From contig CAIPFZ010000054.1 in assembly GCA_903864515.1 (NCBI GenBank), forward strand, positions 1 to 9,932: 9,932 nt of DNA, given 5' to 3'. This DNA comes from an uncultured bacterium. GTDB taxonomy: Bacteria > Patescibacteriota > Minisyncoccia > Phycocordibacterales > CAIZLB01. The notes beneath the pieces were generated by a model that saw nothing but the letters and a program-made list of their open reading frames with translations, ran no database searches and had not been told where the DNA came from. Positions 1 to 6,649 of the stretch are shown here, piece after piece (position 1 is the stretch's first letter; every line of letters starts with the position of its first letter). A program made the position numbers and the translations under genes.

Positions 1-941
1 ACACTATAAGTCCACTTTGTGCAAACTTTGATAATATATCTGCATTATTGGTTCAAAGAAAATATCTATCAGCAATTCCTGTTCACCCATATGACAATGA
101 CGCACAAGGTATTTGTTACAAAGCGGTATCTGGGACAAATGTTAAGACATTTTCTGCCTATGGTATATTAGCCACTAAGGGTACTTTAGCTGATGGATAT
201 GTGGTTAGCAGAAGAACAGGTTTTATTTCAGGTGACACAAGTAGAGTTGGAGTTGAAGATTTATATAACACAACTAAGTCTATCGATTCAGATGAAGAAA
301 TCAAATATCCAGCAGGCACAGACGCCGCAGCGACAAACCCTTTTGAATCTGTAACTTCCAATACAATAGTAACAATTGACAAAGTTCTAGGTCTAACAAG
401 TGGAGTTGCAAATGGATCGTGCGCGTCTAGGGGTATGGTCTATGATACAACAACAAAATCTTGCAAGACATTATACACTGGAGATAGAATAGCCTCTGCA
501 TTCTGTCGAGTAACAGAGATTGCTGATCCATACTCTGATAATTGCATTATGAATCCAGTCTTTGCAGGTGGAGGAACTCTCTTGACAGGTGGACCTGGCG
601 GAGCATGTCTCGATAGCCATAGCTTTCCTGATGTTTTTGGAAATTGTGTATCTTCCCCCAACGTACCATTCACAGCATGGCAATGGGACCCTACAGCGCC
701 ACCATGTGATCCCGCGACAGAAGCCGAGGAGGGCGGATATTGTTATCCATGCAAGAGTCTAATTGAAGGTGGTTACACACCACTTCCTACAGCTTGCAAT
801 AATTTTACAGGCAGTAGCTCACTTGGGGGCAGTTCGTTAGGTGGAAGTTCACTAGGAGGTAGCTCACTAGGAGGTACAGGTACACTATACGGCGACCCAG
901 GAGGTAGCCCGTTCATGCCAGGAGGTAACATGATCCCGTAA
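1..941 (+). CDS. Pilin-like, cysteine-rich surface protein with C-terminal SSLGG repeats (5' end outside window)
   Basis: The frame is open from position 3 to the TAA at 939-941, so this is the 3' part of a larger gene. An in-frame TTG at 48 is not needed as a start and has no ribosome site. The first visible part (about nt 18-190) reads CANF..LLVQRKYLSAIP..PY...GICYKAV...KTFSAYGILATKG, which resembles the C-terminal globular domain of type IV pilins and GspG-like pseudopilins of Patescibacteria (conserved YLSxIPxDPY, then a YxV/YxL strand pattern). The hydrophobic prepilin helix would lie left of the window. The rest is a long extension with eleven more cysteines after the one at nt 18-20, twelve in total. 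It is rich in Gly, Pro and Ser and ends in four SSLGG units and a GDPGGSPFMPGG tail. The cysteines suggest an exported, disulfide-bonded protein. The pilin assignment is an inference from the motif. Other cell-surface or adhesin proteins are possible. Confidence 0.6.
   Translation, partial: TISPLCANFDNISALLVQRKYLSAIPVHPYDNDAQGICYKAVSGTNVKTFSAYGILATKGTLADGYVVSRRTGFISGDTSRVGVEDLYNTTKSIDSDEEIKYPAGTDAAATNPFESVTSNTIVTIDKVLGLTSGVANGSCASRGMVYDTTTKSCKTLYTGDRIASAFCRVTEIADPYSDNCIMNPVFAGGGTLLTGGPGGACLDSHSFPDVFGNCVSSPNVPFTAWQWDPTAPPCDPATEAEEGGYCYPCKSLIEGGYTPLPTACNNFTGSSSLGGSSLGGSSLGGSSLGGTGTLYGDPGGSPFMPGGNMIP
816..875 (+). repeat. Four 15-bp tandem repeats encoding SSLGG
   Basis: Four in-frame 15-bp units start at 816, 831, 846 and 861. 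The last two are agttcactaggaggt and agctcactaggaggt, and the first two differ at several third positions. All encode Ser-Ser-Leu-Gly-Gly. The silent differences show that the peptide repeat is kept while the DNA drifts. A flexible glycine/serine spacer near the C-terminus of the surface protein is the likely role. Copy number could change by slippage between the near-identical last two units. Confidence 0.85.
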
Positions 942-971
942 TTAAGTCTTACCGACATCAGCATTTATATA

Positions 972-1280
972 TTAATCTGTTTTGGTAAATTTACACCTTT
1001 GAAGAGTATTTTCCTGATTAATAATATTTTGTAATGAAGTACCTTTGGATTCAAAGTCTCGTAAAATTCTTTCATTTTCTATTTTTCATCTTTTAGAATA
1101 TCTTCATGTCCCATAAATCTTTACTATGGAGTCTTTGCTTTTCATAACGTCAGGTGGCAATTCTCTTGGGTGATAACACTAACACCTTATAAAGACCTTG
1201 TATTTTGGACTCAATTAGACCACACTTTTTGGGTAAAATATGCAGTACTACCTTTGTTTTTTTGTTATCATTATAGGCAT
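972..1280 (-). pseudogene. Possible decayed minus-strand gene of about 100 codons, unidentified
   Basis: This gap of about 365 bases has no intact ORF. On the minus strand, however, protein-like segments follow one another in different frames. They run from an ATG at 1278-1280 (MPIMITKK), through a stretch containing KVVLHILPKKCGLIESKI, then HPRELPPDVMKSKDSIVKIYG, then HEDILKDEK, then IENERILRDFESKGTSLQ, to a TAA at 972-974. Switches fall at or near short homopolymers (an A run near 1256-1262, CCC, GGG, AAAAA), as expected for indel decay or sequencing indels. Total length is close to a multiple of three (309 nt). The family is not recognised. AT-rich DNA can give open frames by chance, and a second frame is also open near the 3' end, so confidence is low. 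Confidence 0.3.
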
Positions 1281-1291
1281 AATAATTAATT

Positions 1292-1297
1292 TATAAT
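1292..1297 (+). promoter_or_regulatory. Possible -10 box (TATAAT) of the DsbA-like gene
   Basis: A perfect TATAAT ends 9 bases before the ATG at 1307, which would place transcription initiation around 1304 and give a leader of only a few bases. No convincing -35 box lies 16-18 bases upstream; TTGTTA at 1262-1267 is too far away. There is no Shine-Dalgarno sequence before this ATG, which fits a near-leaderless mRNA. The surrounding DNA is very AT-rich, so the hexamer could be chance. Confidence 0.4.
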
Positions 1298-1306
1298 TTA
1301 AAATAC

Positions 1307-1993
1307 ATGAAAAGTGAAATAAAATTTATTAGCATCATGGCAATTATAACCGTCCTAATTGTTGGAGGCGGTCTATATATTTCCGCAAAGAATGGTGGTG
1401 AGACAGGTATTCCTAAACCAACTATTAAGAATGAACTTCTCGTAAAAGCAGGTAATCCCGTTATACAAAACGGCGTTGCATCTTTTGCAAAAGATTCTTC
1501 AATTAGCACATCATCAGTAACAGTAATTGAATTTGCTGACTACTCATGTCCAGCATGTTCTGTAATAGAACCTGAGATAGATAAATTACTAAAGAATAAC
1601 CCAACTGTTAAATACGTTTACAGAACCATCCCTATTCACGTACAATCAAAAGATGAGGCAAAAATGGTTTACGCTTCTATGCAACAAGGTAAGTTCAAGG
1701 AATTTGCTAGCACTGTATTTAAAAATCAACAAGAATGGTCAAAGACCGGAACTGACTTTGTACCATTCTTCTTAAAGTATGCAGACGCCCTTGGTATGGA
1801 TTCTCTAAAACTAAAAACAGAGGCAAACAACCCAGCATACTTAGCAACAATTGAATCTGATACAAAAGACGCACAAGAGTTAAATATTTACGTAACTCCA
1901 ACAGTAATCTTTGTTGGACCAAATGGTTCAACTTACACGCAAGGAGCAGTTCAAGAATCTGAATTACAGAAGCTACTTGATTCAGTAAAATAA
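1307..1993 (+). CDS. Membrane-anchored DsbA-like thioredoxin-fold disulfide oxidoreductase
   Basis: The 228-residue protein has a short basic start, one hydrophobic segment at about residues 7-26 acting as an uncleaved anchor, and a linker. A DsbA/BdbD-type thioredoxin domain follows from about residue 55. The redox motif is C81-P-A-C84 in the context EFADYSCPACSVIEPEI. The cis-proline loop is the TPT at 197-199 (YVTPTVIFVGPNG). The helical insertion between these (about 115-185) is typical of DsbA-like proteins. Family knowledge predicts oxidation or isomerisation of disulfides in exported proteins outside the membrane. No DsbB or VKOR partner is in the window. The neighbouring pilin-like protein has many cysteines and is a plausible substrate (inference). 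The start at 1307 is chosen because it gives a complete N-terminal anchor. No ribosome-binding site is visible. Confidence 0.9.
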   Translation: MKSEIKFISIMAIITVLIVGGGLYISAKNGGETGIPKPTIKNELLVKAGNPVIQNGVASFAKDSSISTSSVTVIEFADYSCPACSVIEPEIDKLLKNNPTVKYVYRTIPIHVQSKDEAKMVYASMQQGKFKEFASTVFKNQQEWSKTGTDFVPFFLKYADALGMDSLKLKTEANNPAYLATIESDTKDAQELNIYVTPTVIFVGPNGSTYTQGAVQESELQKLLDSVK

Positions 1994-2014
1994 TTTAAGC
2001 CTAAAATTACAAGC

Positions 2015-2055
2015 AAATACAACCCAAGATTTTCTAATCTTGGGTTGTATTTTAC
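2015..2055 (+). terminator. Strong rho-independent terminator after the DsbA-like gene
   Basis: A perfect 17-bp stem (2015-2031 with 2036-2052) closes a TTCT loop, with an ACCCAAGATT core, and runs into ATTTTA on the plus strand. The left arm is preceded by A-rich sequence, so it could also stop minus-strand transcription. It lies 22 bases past the stop codon and separates the DsbA-like gene from the next promoter. Confidence 0.92.
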
Positions 2056-2080
2056 ATGAAAAATCATACTCGATTTAATA

Positions 2081-2109
2081 TTGACACAGCTTTGCTAAAC
2101 TTGTAACAT
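2081..2109 (+). promoter_or_regulatory. Sigma-70 promoter of the 190-residue protein gene
   Basis: A consensus TTGACA (2081-2086) is followed by a spacer of exactly 17 bases and the -10 hexamer TAACAT (2104-2109, four of six matches to TATAAT). The expected transcription start is about 2116. The promoter sits directly after the terminator of the previous gene, so the downstream gene is an independent unit. It is the best -35 box in the window and fits the RpoD-type sigma factor encoded at the right end. Confidence 0.75.
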
Positions 2110-2115
2110 ACTGAA

Positions 2116-2139
2116 GGATCGGTTAGCTTATACAGATCC
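2116..2139 (+). promoter_or_regulatory. Stem-loop at the predicted 5' end of the mRNA
   Basis: GGATC (2116-2120) pairs with GATCC (2135-2139) around a 14-base loop. A further ACTG (2110-2113) can pair with CAGT (2143-2146) across a small internal loop. The inner stem begins at the predicted transcription start, so the message would open with a hairpin. The remaining leader to the ATG at 2189 is about 50 bases, lacks a Shine-Dalgarno site and has no riboswitch class that I recognise. Confidence 0.4.
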
Positions 2140-2188
2140 ACCCAGTGTATTCAACAGAGAAAGAATAACCCCATAGAACCATATCAAG

Positions 2189-2761
2189 ATGAATAACGGA
2201 CAAAACGGACAAGCGCAAGGAGCAGAAATTGCCTATGCAGCAGGTGCTGACGTGAATCAAACCACTGACGGACTCAGGGCATTAGCCATTTCAAAAGCCT
2301 TATCAGGACTTGGAATTAAGGATGGTCGAACATCACCTGAAGTAATTCATGAACAACGGAGACTACTCAGAATGAACCACGCTGAAATCAGCAGGGAAAT
2401 CAAATCAGCCAAAAATGGTCCCGGTTGGCCACGAGTAATCTGCAATCACAAGTTGTGCCAGTTCACAATTTATTTAGGACTACTACATAATGCAAACACG
2501 CAGGATGAAATACTTGCAGTCTTGCGTGAAATTACATGTCATTCAGGTTCGAGATTACTAACGGTCGCCCTACTGGTAGCCGTCTCTAAGCTGGATGAAT
2601 TGGAATTACAAGGACTCTGCGATGGCGATGATGGATCACCTCCGTGGGACACGGGCGAATCAAAAATCGGGAACGAACTTGATGACCTCCTCGTCGGCGA
2701 ACCTGGAATCCGCAAAGACAAGGGTGAAATCAACGAGTTACTGCGGAGACAAAGAGGGTGA
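2189..2761 (+). CDS. Unidentified 190-residue protein, GC-richer than its neighbours
   Basis: I do not recognise this protein. The ATG at 2189 follows a promoter at 2081-2109 with a leader of about 70 bases, and the stop is TGA. There is no signal peptide or clear membrane segment. The N-terminus (1-25) is Asn/Gln/Gly/Ala-rich. The middle (about 28-145) looks helical, with a basic part around residues 56-82 (EQRRLLRMNHAEISREIK). Four cysteines (85, 90, 117, 144) include a CNHKLC pair. The C-terminal part (about 135-190) is acidic then basic, ending LLRRQRG. Base composition is visibly richer in G and C than adjacent genes, with codons such as CGG, GCC and CTC that the others use rarely. This hints at a foreign origin or a different selection regime. 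A cytoplasmic, possibly nucleic-acid-contacting protein is a guess. Its own promoter and terminator support a real gene. Confidence 0.72.
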   Translation: MNNGQNGQAQGAEIAYAAGADVNQTTDGLRALAISKALSGLGIKDGRTSPEVIHEQRRLLRMNHAEISREIKSAKNGPGWPRVICNHKLCQFTIYLGLLHNANTQDEILAVLREITCHSGSRLLTVALLVAVSKLDELELQGLCDGDDGSPPWDTGESKIGNELDDLLVGEPGIRKDKGEINELLRRQRG

Positions 2762-2779
2762 ATGTAAACCTCAGCAAGA

Positions 2780-2815
2780 CCGGCGGCTGCACGCGTGCAG
2801 CCGCCGGCATTCTTT
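2780..2815 (+). terminator. GC-rich palindrome terminator between convergent genes
   Basis: A perfect 28-bp palindrome (2780-2807; left arm ccggcggctgcacg) folds into a hairpin of up to 12 bp around CGCG. On the plus strand it is followed by the T-rich CATTCTTTTATT, so it mainly terminates the 190-residue gene, 18 bases after its TGA. On the minus strand it lies just past the helicase stop but the following sequence (TCTTGCTGAGG) is a poor U tract, so termination there is weaker. Such GC content is exceptional in this AT-rich window. Confidence 0.85.
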
Positions 2816-5800
2816 TATTCATTCAATAGCCAATCTTCAAACGCTCTGATCCCCTTCAAACTCGGATCATATGCAGTCACATCCGGAAAATCCAAGTTCA
2901 TTATTTTATCATACACAATACAGACCAATCTTTTTAATCTATCATATTCATCGCCCATATCTTCATCGTTTAAATTCTTTAAATCTAAATCAAGGGATAT
3001 TATCTTATTCTTCAATACCCCCTTTTCAGTAGTCTCCTTAACAGGTTCAATGAACTGAAGCAACCCCTTAGAAACTCTGCCATTCTTATATCTTGCAGAA
3101 TTCTCCATTAGGATTTTATAGAAGATCAACTGCCTTCTATAATTATTCAATTTAATCTTTTTATCTTCATCGCTTGATTGCCAACTAAATTCTGCCTTAC
3201 CAGTTTTAAAGTCCACCACCTCATATTCATGATTCTCATTTTTGAATATCTTATCAATCTTTCCAGTTAGATGCGCTGTTCTGTTTTTTGAATCTGTAAT
3301 AACAACCCCTTCATTTCTAAAATCAACTTCAGATAAATCATCGCCAGTAAAATCTTGACTCTTCTGATCATAAAATGCCAACAAAGACTCCTCGCCCTTT
3401 TGTCTATAATATTCATAATCTCTATGCGACATTCTCTCCTTCTTAAGTGCTGTTTCAAACCATTTAATTAGCTTTTGCTTTTCCGATTCAGCTCCACTCG
3501 CCTTTTCACTGCCTAGCTTTTGATCAGCATAGTCATCTGATAATCTATTACCTTCCTCATCCACCTCTCCAATATCCCCTCCCATTTTCTTGGAAACAAT
3601 CAAACGCTCTATCGCCTTGTGAATTGCTGATCCGTATGAACTTACAAGAGTCTTTGCCTGGGGAAATCTCAAAAGATTCTGTTCCAAAAAAGTCTGAGGT
3701 CCTCCCCTCTTAACATCCAAAAAGTTATTTAAGTGTGTGACTGAGAGCTTATAGTCCTTAAGAGGAATTTTTAACAATTCTATCTCTTCACCAAAAAATG
3801 GTGGCGTGTTATAAAGTAGCCACGAAGCAGTTAATAACTCATGAGTCTCAGGCCCATTGTCATCAATAGATTGATCCTCTGGTTTATATAATTTCTTTAA
3901 AACCGCAGGAGATTTATCATAATCAAAATCATTTGAAGGAAGTAGAAATCTCAAGATTGAAGATTCTTTTCCAGTTTCAGCAATTTTGTACGATGTTAAA
4001 TACAAATGCCTCTTTGCACGAGTAAGTGCTACATAGAACAATCTCATTTGATCTGTCTCATCATCCCCGGCAGGTTGGATTGGAAGATTAATTGGGAATG
4101 ATATCTTATTAGACACCCCCCTTCCCGCCCAAATATTATCCTGGCAAGACAATACAAAAACAGTATCAAACTCCAGCCCCTTTGCGCCGTGTGAAGAGAG
4201 AAGATTAACTGCCTTTTCTCCACTAGCAAAAGGACTCTCATCGTTTAATGGTAAATGATTCTTTTGCCTAAGGTCCACAAATTTTATCAAATCCTCTATT
4301 GTTAGATAGTGATAGCTTACATCGTTCTGTGAGCCATTTAAGCCGTCTCCACCGACAGAACCACCTCCCACTGGTGCATCATCATTCAGCGCCCTCTCTC
4401 CAACATAATCACGAAGAGCACGAATAAAGACTCGGAGACTTGAAAGAAATGATAAATATTCTGTTCTTGAATGTTCAAACTTTTCTTTATTAAAATAGAA
4501 ATCCTTAAATGGTGATGCTATGTGAGATTTAGCTGCATTATCCTCAACAAAATCAGCAGTACCTTCTTCCCCATTATCATCATCACCTTCAGCTACAAGA
4601 ACGACGTGTGCACCAATTATAATGTCTAGGACTTTCTCAAGTGGCTCATGCAGGGATTTATTTGCAATATCAATTAGAAAATGTGCAATATCTTTGACCT
4701 TGTGAGGCGCCTTAGCAGAGTCCCCCTTGTATTCCAACATTACTTCAAGCCATGTCTTTCTTGTCTCATATGCCTCCTTGGAAATTTCCCAAACAGTTTT
4801 TCTTCCCAATTGCCAAAATGGGAAACTCAGTATTTGTGGCAGATAATTATCTGCTTCAATTGCATCCTTGCGCGATAGACTCGCAATGAATCTTCCTATA
4901 ATAATTATTTGCATTATATGAGGCTCGAGAAAAACATTCTGTTCACGCTGATATCTTATTGGAACATTTACCGCCTTTAGAAATGGAACCATATCTTCCA
5001 GCCTCTCATGCTTTCTTGCAATCACAGCAATGTCCTCTGGGCTTGTTCCATTATCGATCAATTCCTTTATCTTTCTTGAAACATAATGTGATTCATGCAA
5101 AACAGTATCAAACTTTTTGTTAATAATTGCACCCTCGCCCAAATCTTTATTCAATGACTTAAGACTCTTTTCCATCTCCGGTAGCAAGTTCTCAAGTCTT
5201 CCGCTTCCCTTTCTGATTATATGAGTTGCAATATCAAGTACGTCTTGAGTTGATCTATAATTATCAGTCATTGTGACAATTTCCACATCGACAAACATTC
5301 TTCTAAAGTTCAAAATATTAGAAAGCTCAGCACCTTGGAATTTATAAACAGCCTGATCATCATCGCCAACAACCATCACGTTTGGACGCCCTTCATTTAC
5401 TGGAGCATTCAAAATTAAATTAACCAGTTTCATTTGAGCGTTATTTGTATCCTGAAACTCATCCACTAAAACGTATTGATATTGCTCTTGTAATTCAAAC
5501 TTAAGACGAGGATGTTTCTCTATAGCTTCAATTGTATCCAGGATCATATCATCAAAGTCAAAGAACGCTTTGTTTGTCATCTTCTTGCGATACATCTCAT
5601 ATACATCAGCAAGAATATCCATCTTTTCTTCATCTAATGTCTCTTTAAGAGTTTTTGTTCCATCATCTCGCATCTTCAAGTATTTTGTTTTCCAAGCTGA
5701 GATTACGGCGTTTTTTCCATCATCTGCGATTGCATCCATTAATGCCCCTTGAAGTGAATTTGCGTAAGAGGATAGAATTGGGAGAAATATTGAATTTTCT

Positions 5801-6498
5801 TGTGGGAATGGATCCTCCATATTTTCTAACTCTCCTGCTTTAAACAATTCTGCTACAGTATTTTTTGTAAGCTCTAGTGCGTCTTTTCCAAGGCGTCCCT
5901 CAAATGCAGGGACTATTATTTTCTCAGCATGCCTTACTGAGCGCTTATTGTGAGCAATAATTTTTCTAAATTCTGATGGTGTGATTCCTGATTTTTTAAG
6001 ATGCTCAATTCTCTTTTTTGCATCAGATAAATATGAAAATCCCTTCTCTTCATGATAGCTGTCTCTGAAAAGATTTCCTTGTGGAAGATTGAAGAATATA
6101 TCCTCTAGGATTCTGACCTGAGTTAGAGAATCAGCTGGGGTAAATTGTGTACCTTTATAAAAATACTCTGGGTATTTTTGAATGATATTTATACAAAAGC
6201 TGTGGAAGGTATGAATAGAAACTCTATAGGCTTCATTTCCAATTAGACGAGACAGACGGTCTCTCATGTTTGATGATGCAGCATCTGTGAAAGTCATACA
6301 CAAAATATTGGACGGCAACACCTGAGTTTCCTTTAGGATTTTTGCAACGCGAAGAGATAGGATTTCTGTTTTTCCAGAACCAGGTCCAGCAACAACCAGT
6401 AGTGGTCCATCAATGGTATCCACCGCTTTCTTTTGTTGTTTATTTAACTTACTGTATCTCTCTTCAAATTTACTGTGAATGGAATTTGCTTTAGTCAT
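2815..6498 (-). CDS. UvrD/PcrA-type SF1 helicase fused to a RecB-family nuclease (AddA-like)
   Basis: The product has 1227 residues from the ATG at 6498. The helicase motifs run in order. The Q motif (LNKQQKKAV) and Walker A GPGSGKT (38-44) come first, then Ia (MTFTDAASSNMRDRL, about 68-82) and Walker B VLVDEFQDT (343-351). III (VVGDDDQAVYKFQGA, 376-390), IV (TDNYRST, 411-417), V (SSHGAKGLEFDTVFV) and VI (FYVALTRAKRHLYL, 821-834) follow. A PD-(D/E)XK domain begins at about 917 and shows H960, D1082 in GKIDKI, D1096 and K1098 in VVDFKTGK, and the QxxxY motif (Q1123, Y1127). The enzyme should unwind and degrade duplex DNA ends with ATP in recombinational repair, as AddA or RecB does. No cysteine ligands of the AddB-type iron-sulfur cluster are present. 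Gly-rich (about 705-725) and acidic (637-657) inserts are probably loops. An upstream in-frame ATG at 6561 is rejected because a TATAAT box lies between it and 6498. Confidence 0.95.
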   Translation of the reverse strand: MTKANSIHSKFEERYSKLNKQQKKAVDTIDGPLLVVAGPGSGKTEILSLRVAKILKETQVLPSNILCMTFTDAASSNMRDRLSRLIGNEAYRVSIHTFHSFCINIIQKYPEYFYKGTQFTPADSLTQVRILEDIFFNLPQGNLFRDSYHEEKGFSYLSDAKKRIEHLKKSGITPSEFRKIIAHNKRSVRHAEKIIVPAFEGRLGKDALELTKNTVAELFKAGELENMEDPFPQENSIFLPILSSYANSLQGALMDAIADDGKNAVISAWKTKYLKMRDDGTKTLKETLDEEKMDILADVYEMYRKKMTNKAFFDFDDMILDTIEAIEKHPRLKFELQEQYQYVLVDEFQDTNNAQMKLVNLILNAPVNEGRPNVMVVGDDDQAVYKFQGAELSNILNFRRMFVDVEIVTMTDNYRSTQDVLDIATHIIRKGSGRLENLLPEMEKSLKSLNKDLGEGAIINKKFDTVLHESHYVSRKIKELIDNGTSPEDIAVIARKHERLEDMVPFLKAVNVPIRYQREQNVFLEPHIMQIIIIGRFIASLSRKDAIEADNYLPQILSFPFWQLGRKTVWEISKEAYETRKTWLEVMLEYKGDSAKAPHKVKDIAHFLIDIANKSLHEPLEKVLDIIIGAHVVLVAEGDDDNGEEGTADFVEDNAAKSHIASPFKDFYFNKEKFEHSRTEYLSFLSSLRVFIRALRDYVGERALNDDAPVGGGSVGGDGLNGSQNDVSYHYLTIEDLIKFVDLRQKNHLPLNDESPFASGEKAVNLLSSHGAKGLEFDTVFVLSCQDNIWAGRGVSNKISFPINLPIQPAGDDETDQMRLFYVALTRAKRHLYLTSYKIAETGKESSILRFLLPSNDFDYDKSPAVLKKLYKPEDQSIDDNGPETHELLTASWLLYNTPPFFGEEIELLKIPLKDYKLSVTHLNNFLDVKRGGPQTFLEQNLLRFPQAKTLVSSYGSAIHKAIERLIVSKKMGGDIGEVDEEGNRLSDDYADQKLGSEKASGAESEKQKLIKWFETALKKERMSHRDYEYYRQKGEESLLAFYDQKSQDFTGDDLSEVDFRNEGVVITDSKNRTAHLTGKIDKIFKNENHEYEVVDFKTGKAEFSWQSSDEDKKIKLNNYRRQLIFYKILMENSARYKNGRVSKGLLQFIEPVKETTEKGVLKNKIISLDLDLKNLNDEDMGDEYDRLKRLVCIVYDKIMNLDFPDVTAYDPSLKGIRAFEDWLLNE

Positions 6499-6504
6499 AG
6501 ATAG

Positions 6505-6533
6505 ATTATAGCAGTGTTTTGAACTTTTTTCAG
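6505..6533 (-). promoter_or_regulatory. Extended -10 promoter giving a leaderless helicase mRNA
   Basis: On the minus strand TGCTATAAT (6513 down to 6505) is a perfect -10 with an extended TGn element. CTGAAA (6533-6528), 17 bases upstream, is a weak -35. Six bases separate the -10 from the ATG at 6498, so the expected transcription start is at or next to the A of that ATG. This supports 6498 as the true start and a leaderless transcript. No Shine-Dalgarno site is present. Confidence 0.65.
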
Positions 6534-6589
6534 GAGTTTTGGGCGGGATGCAGTCTGCCAATTTATAGCTTAAAATATCAACATATTAC

Positions 6590-6618
6590 AAAAAACCAGA
6601 CTGATGTCTGGTTTTTTT
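6590..6618 (-). terminator. Rho-independent terminator after the 610-residue gene
   Basis: ACCAGAC and GTCTGGT pair around a TGAT loop (ATCA on the minus strand), extended by A/T pairs to about 13 bp. Runs of A and T flank both sides, so it can act in both directions. Here it follows the minus-strand stop at 6650 by about 30 bases and lies before the helicase promoter, so it separates the two minus-strand genes. Confidence 0.9.
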
Positions 6619-6649
6619 AAGTTGAATCGAATCAAACAGAACTCAATCT

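Noticed and set aside
921..941. AGGAGGT followed by ATG near 930, resembling a strong ribosome site and start
   Set aside because: The ATG is in frame with the surface protein and is followed two codons later by TAA. AGGAGGT here simply encodes part of the Gly-rich tail, as in the repeats at 846-875.
773..964. A minus-strand ORF with ELPPS-type repeats
   Set aside because: It is the complement of the SSLGG coding repeat. The plus-strand frame is much longer and continuous to the window edge.
1060..1130. Two TGA codons in a protein-like minus-strand frame, suggesting a recoded UGA
   Set aside because: The gene at 2189-2761 terminates at TGA and the other genes read normally. A frameshift reading removes both TGAs, so gene decay is the simpler explanation.
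2780..2807. The perfect 28-bp palindrome as an operator, recombination site or att site
   Set aside because: It sits between convergent genes, directly after a stop codon and before a T-rich tract, which fits a terminator. No second copy is visible in the window.
2595..2849. An overlapping plus-strand ORF running through the end of the 190-residue gene
   Set aside because: It reads through the GC-rich palindrome terminator and lacks any start signal. The frame of 2189-2761 explains the region better.
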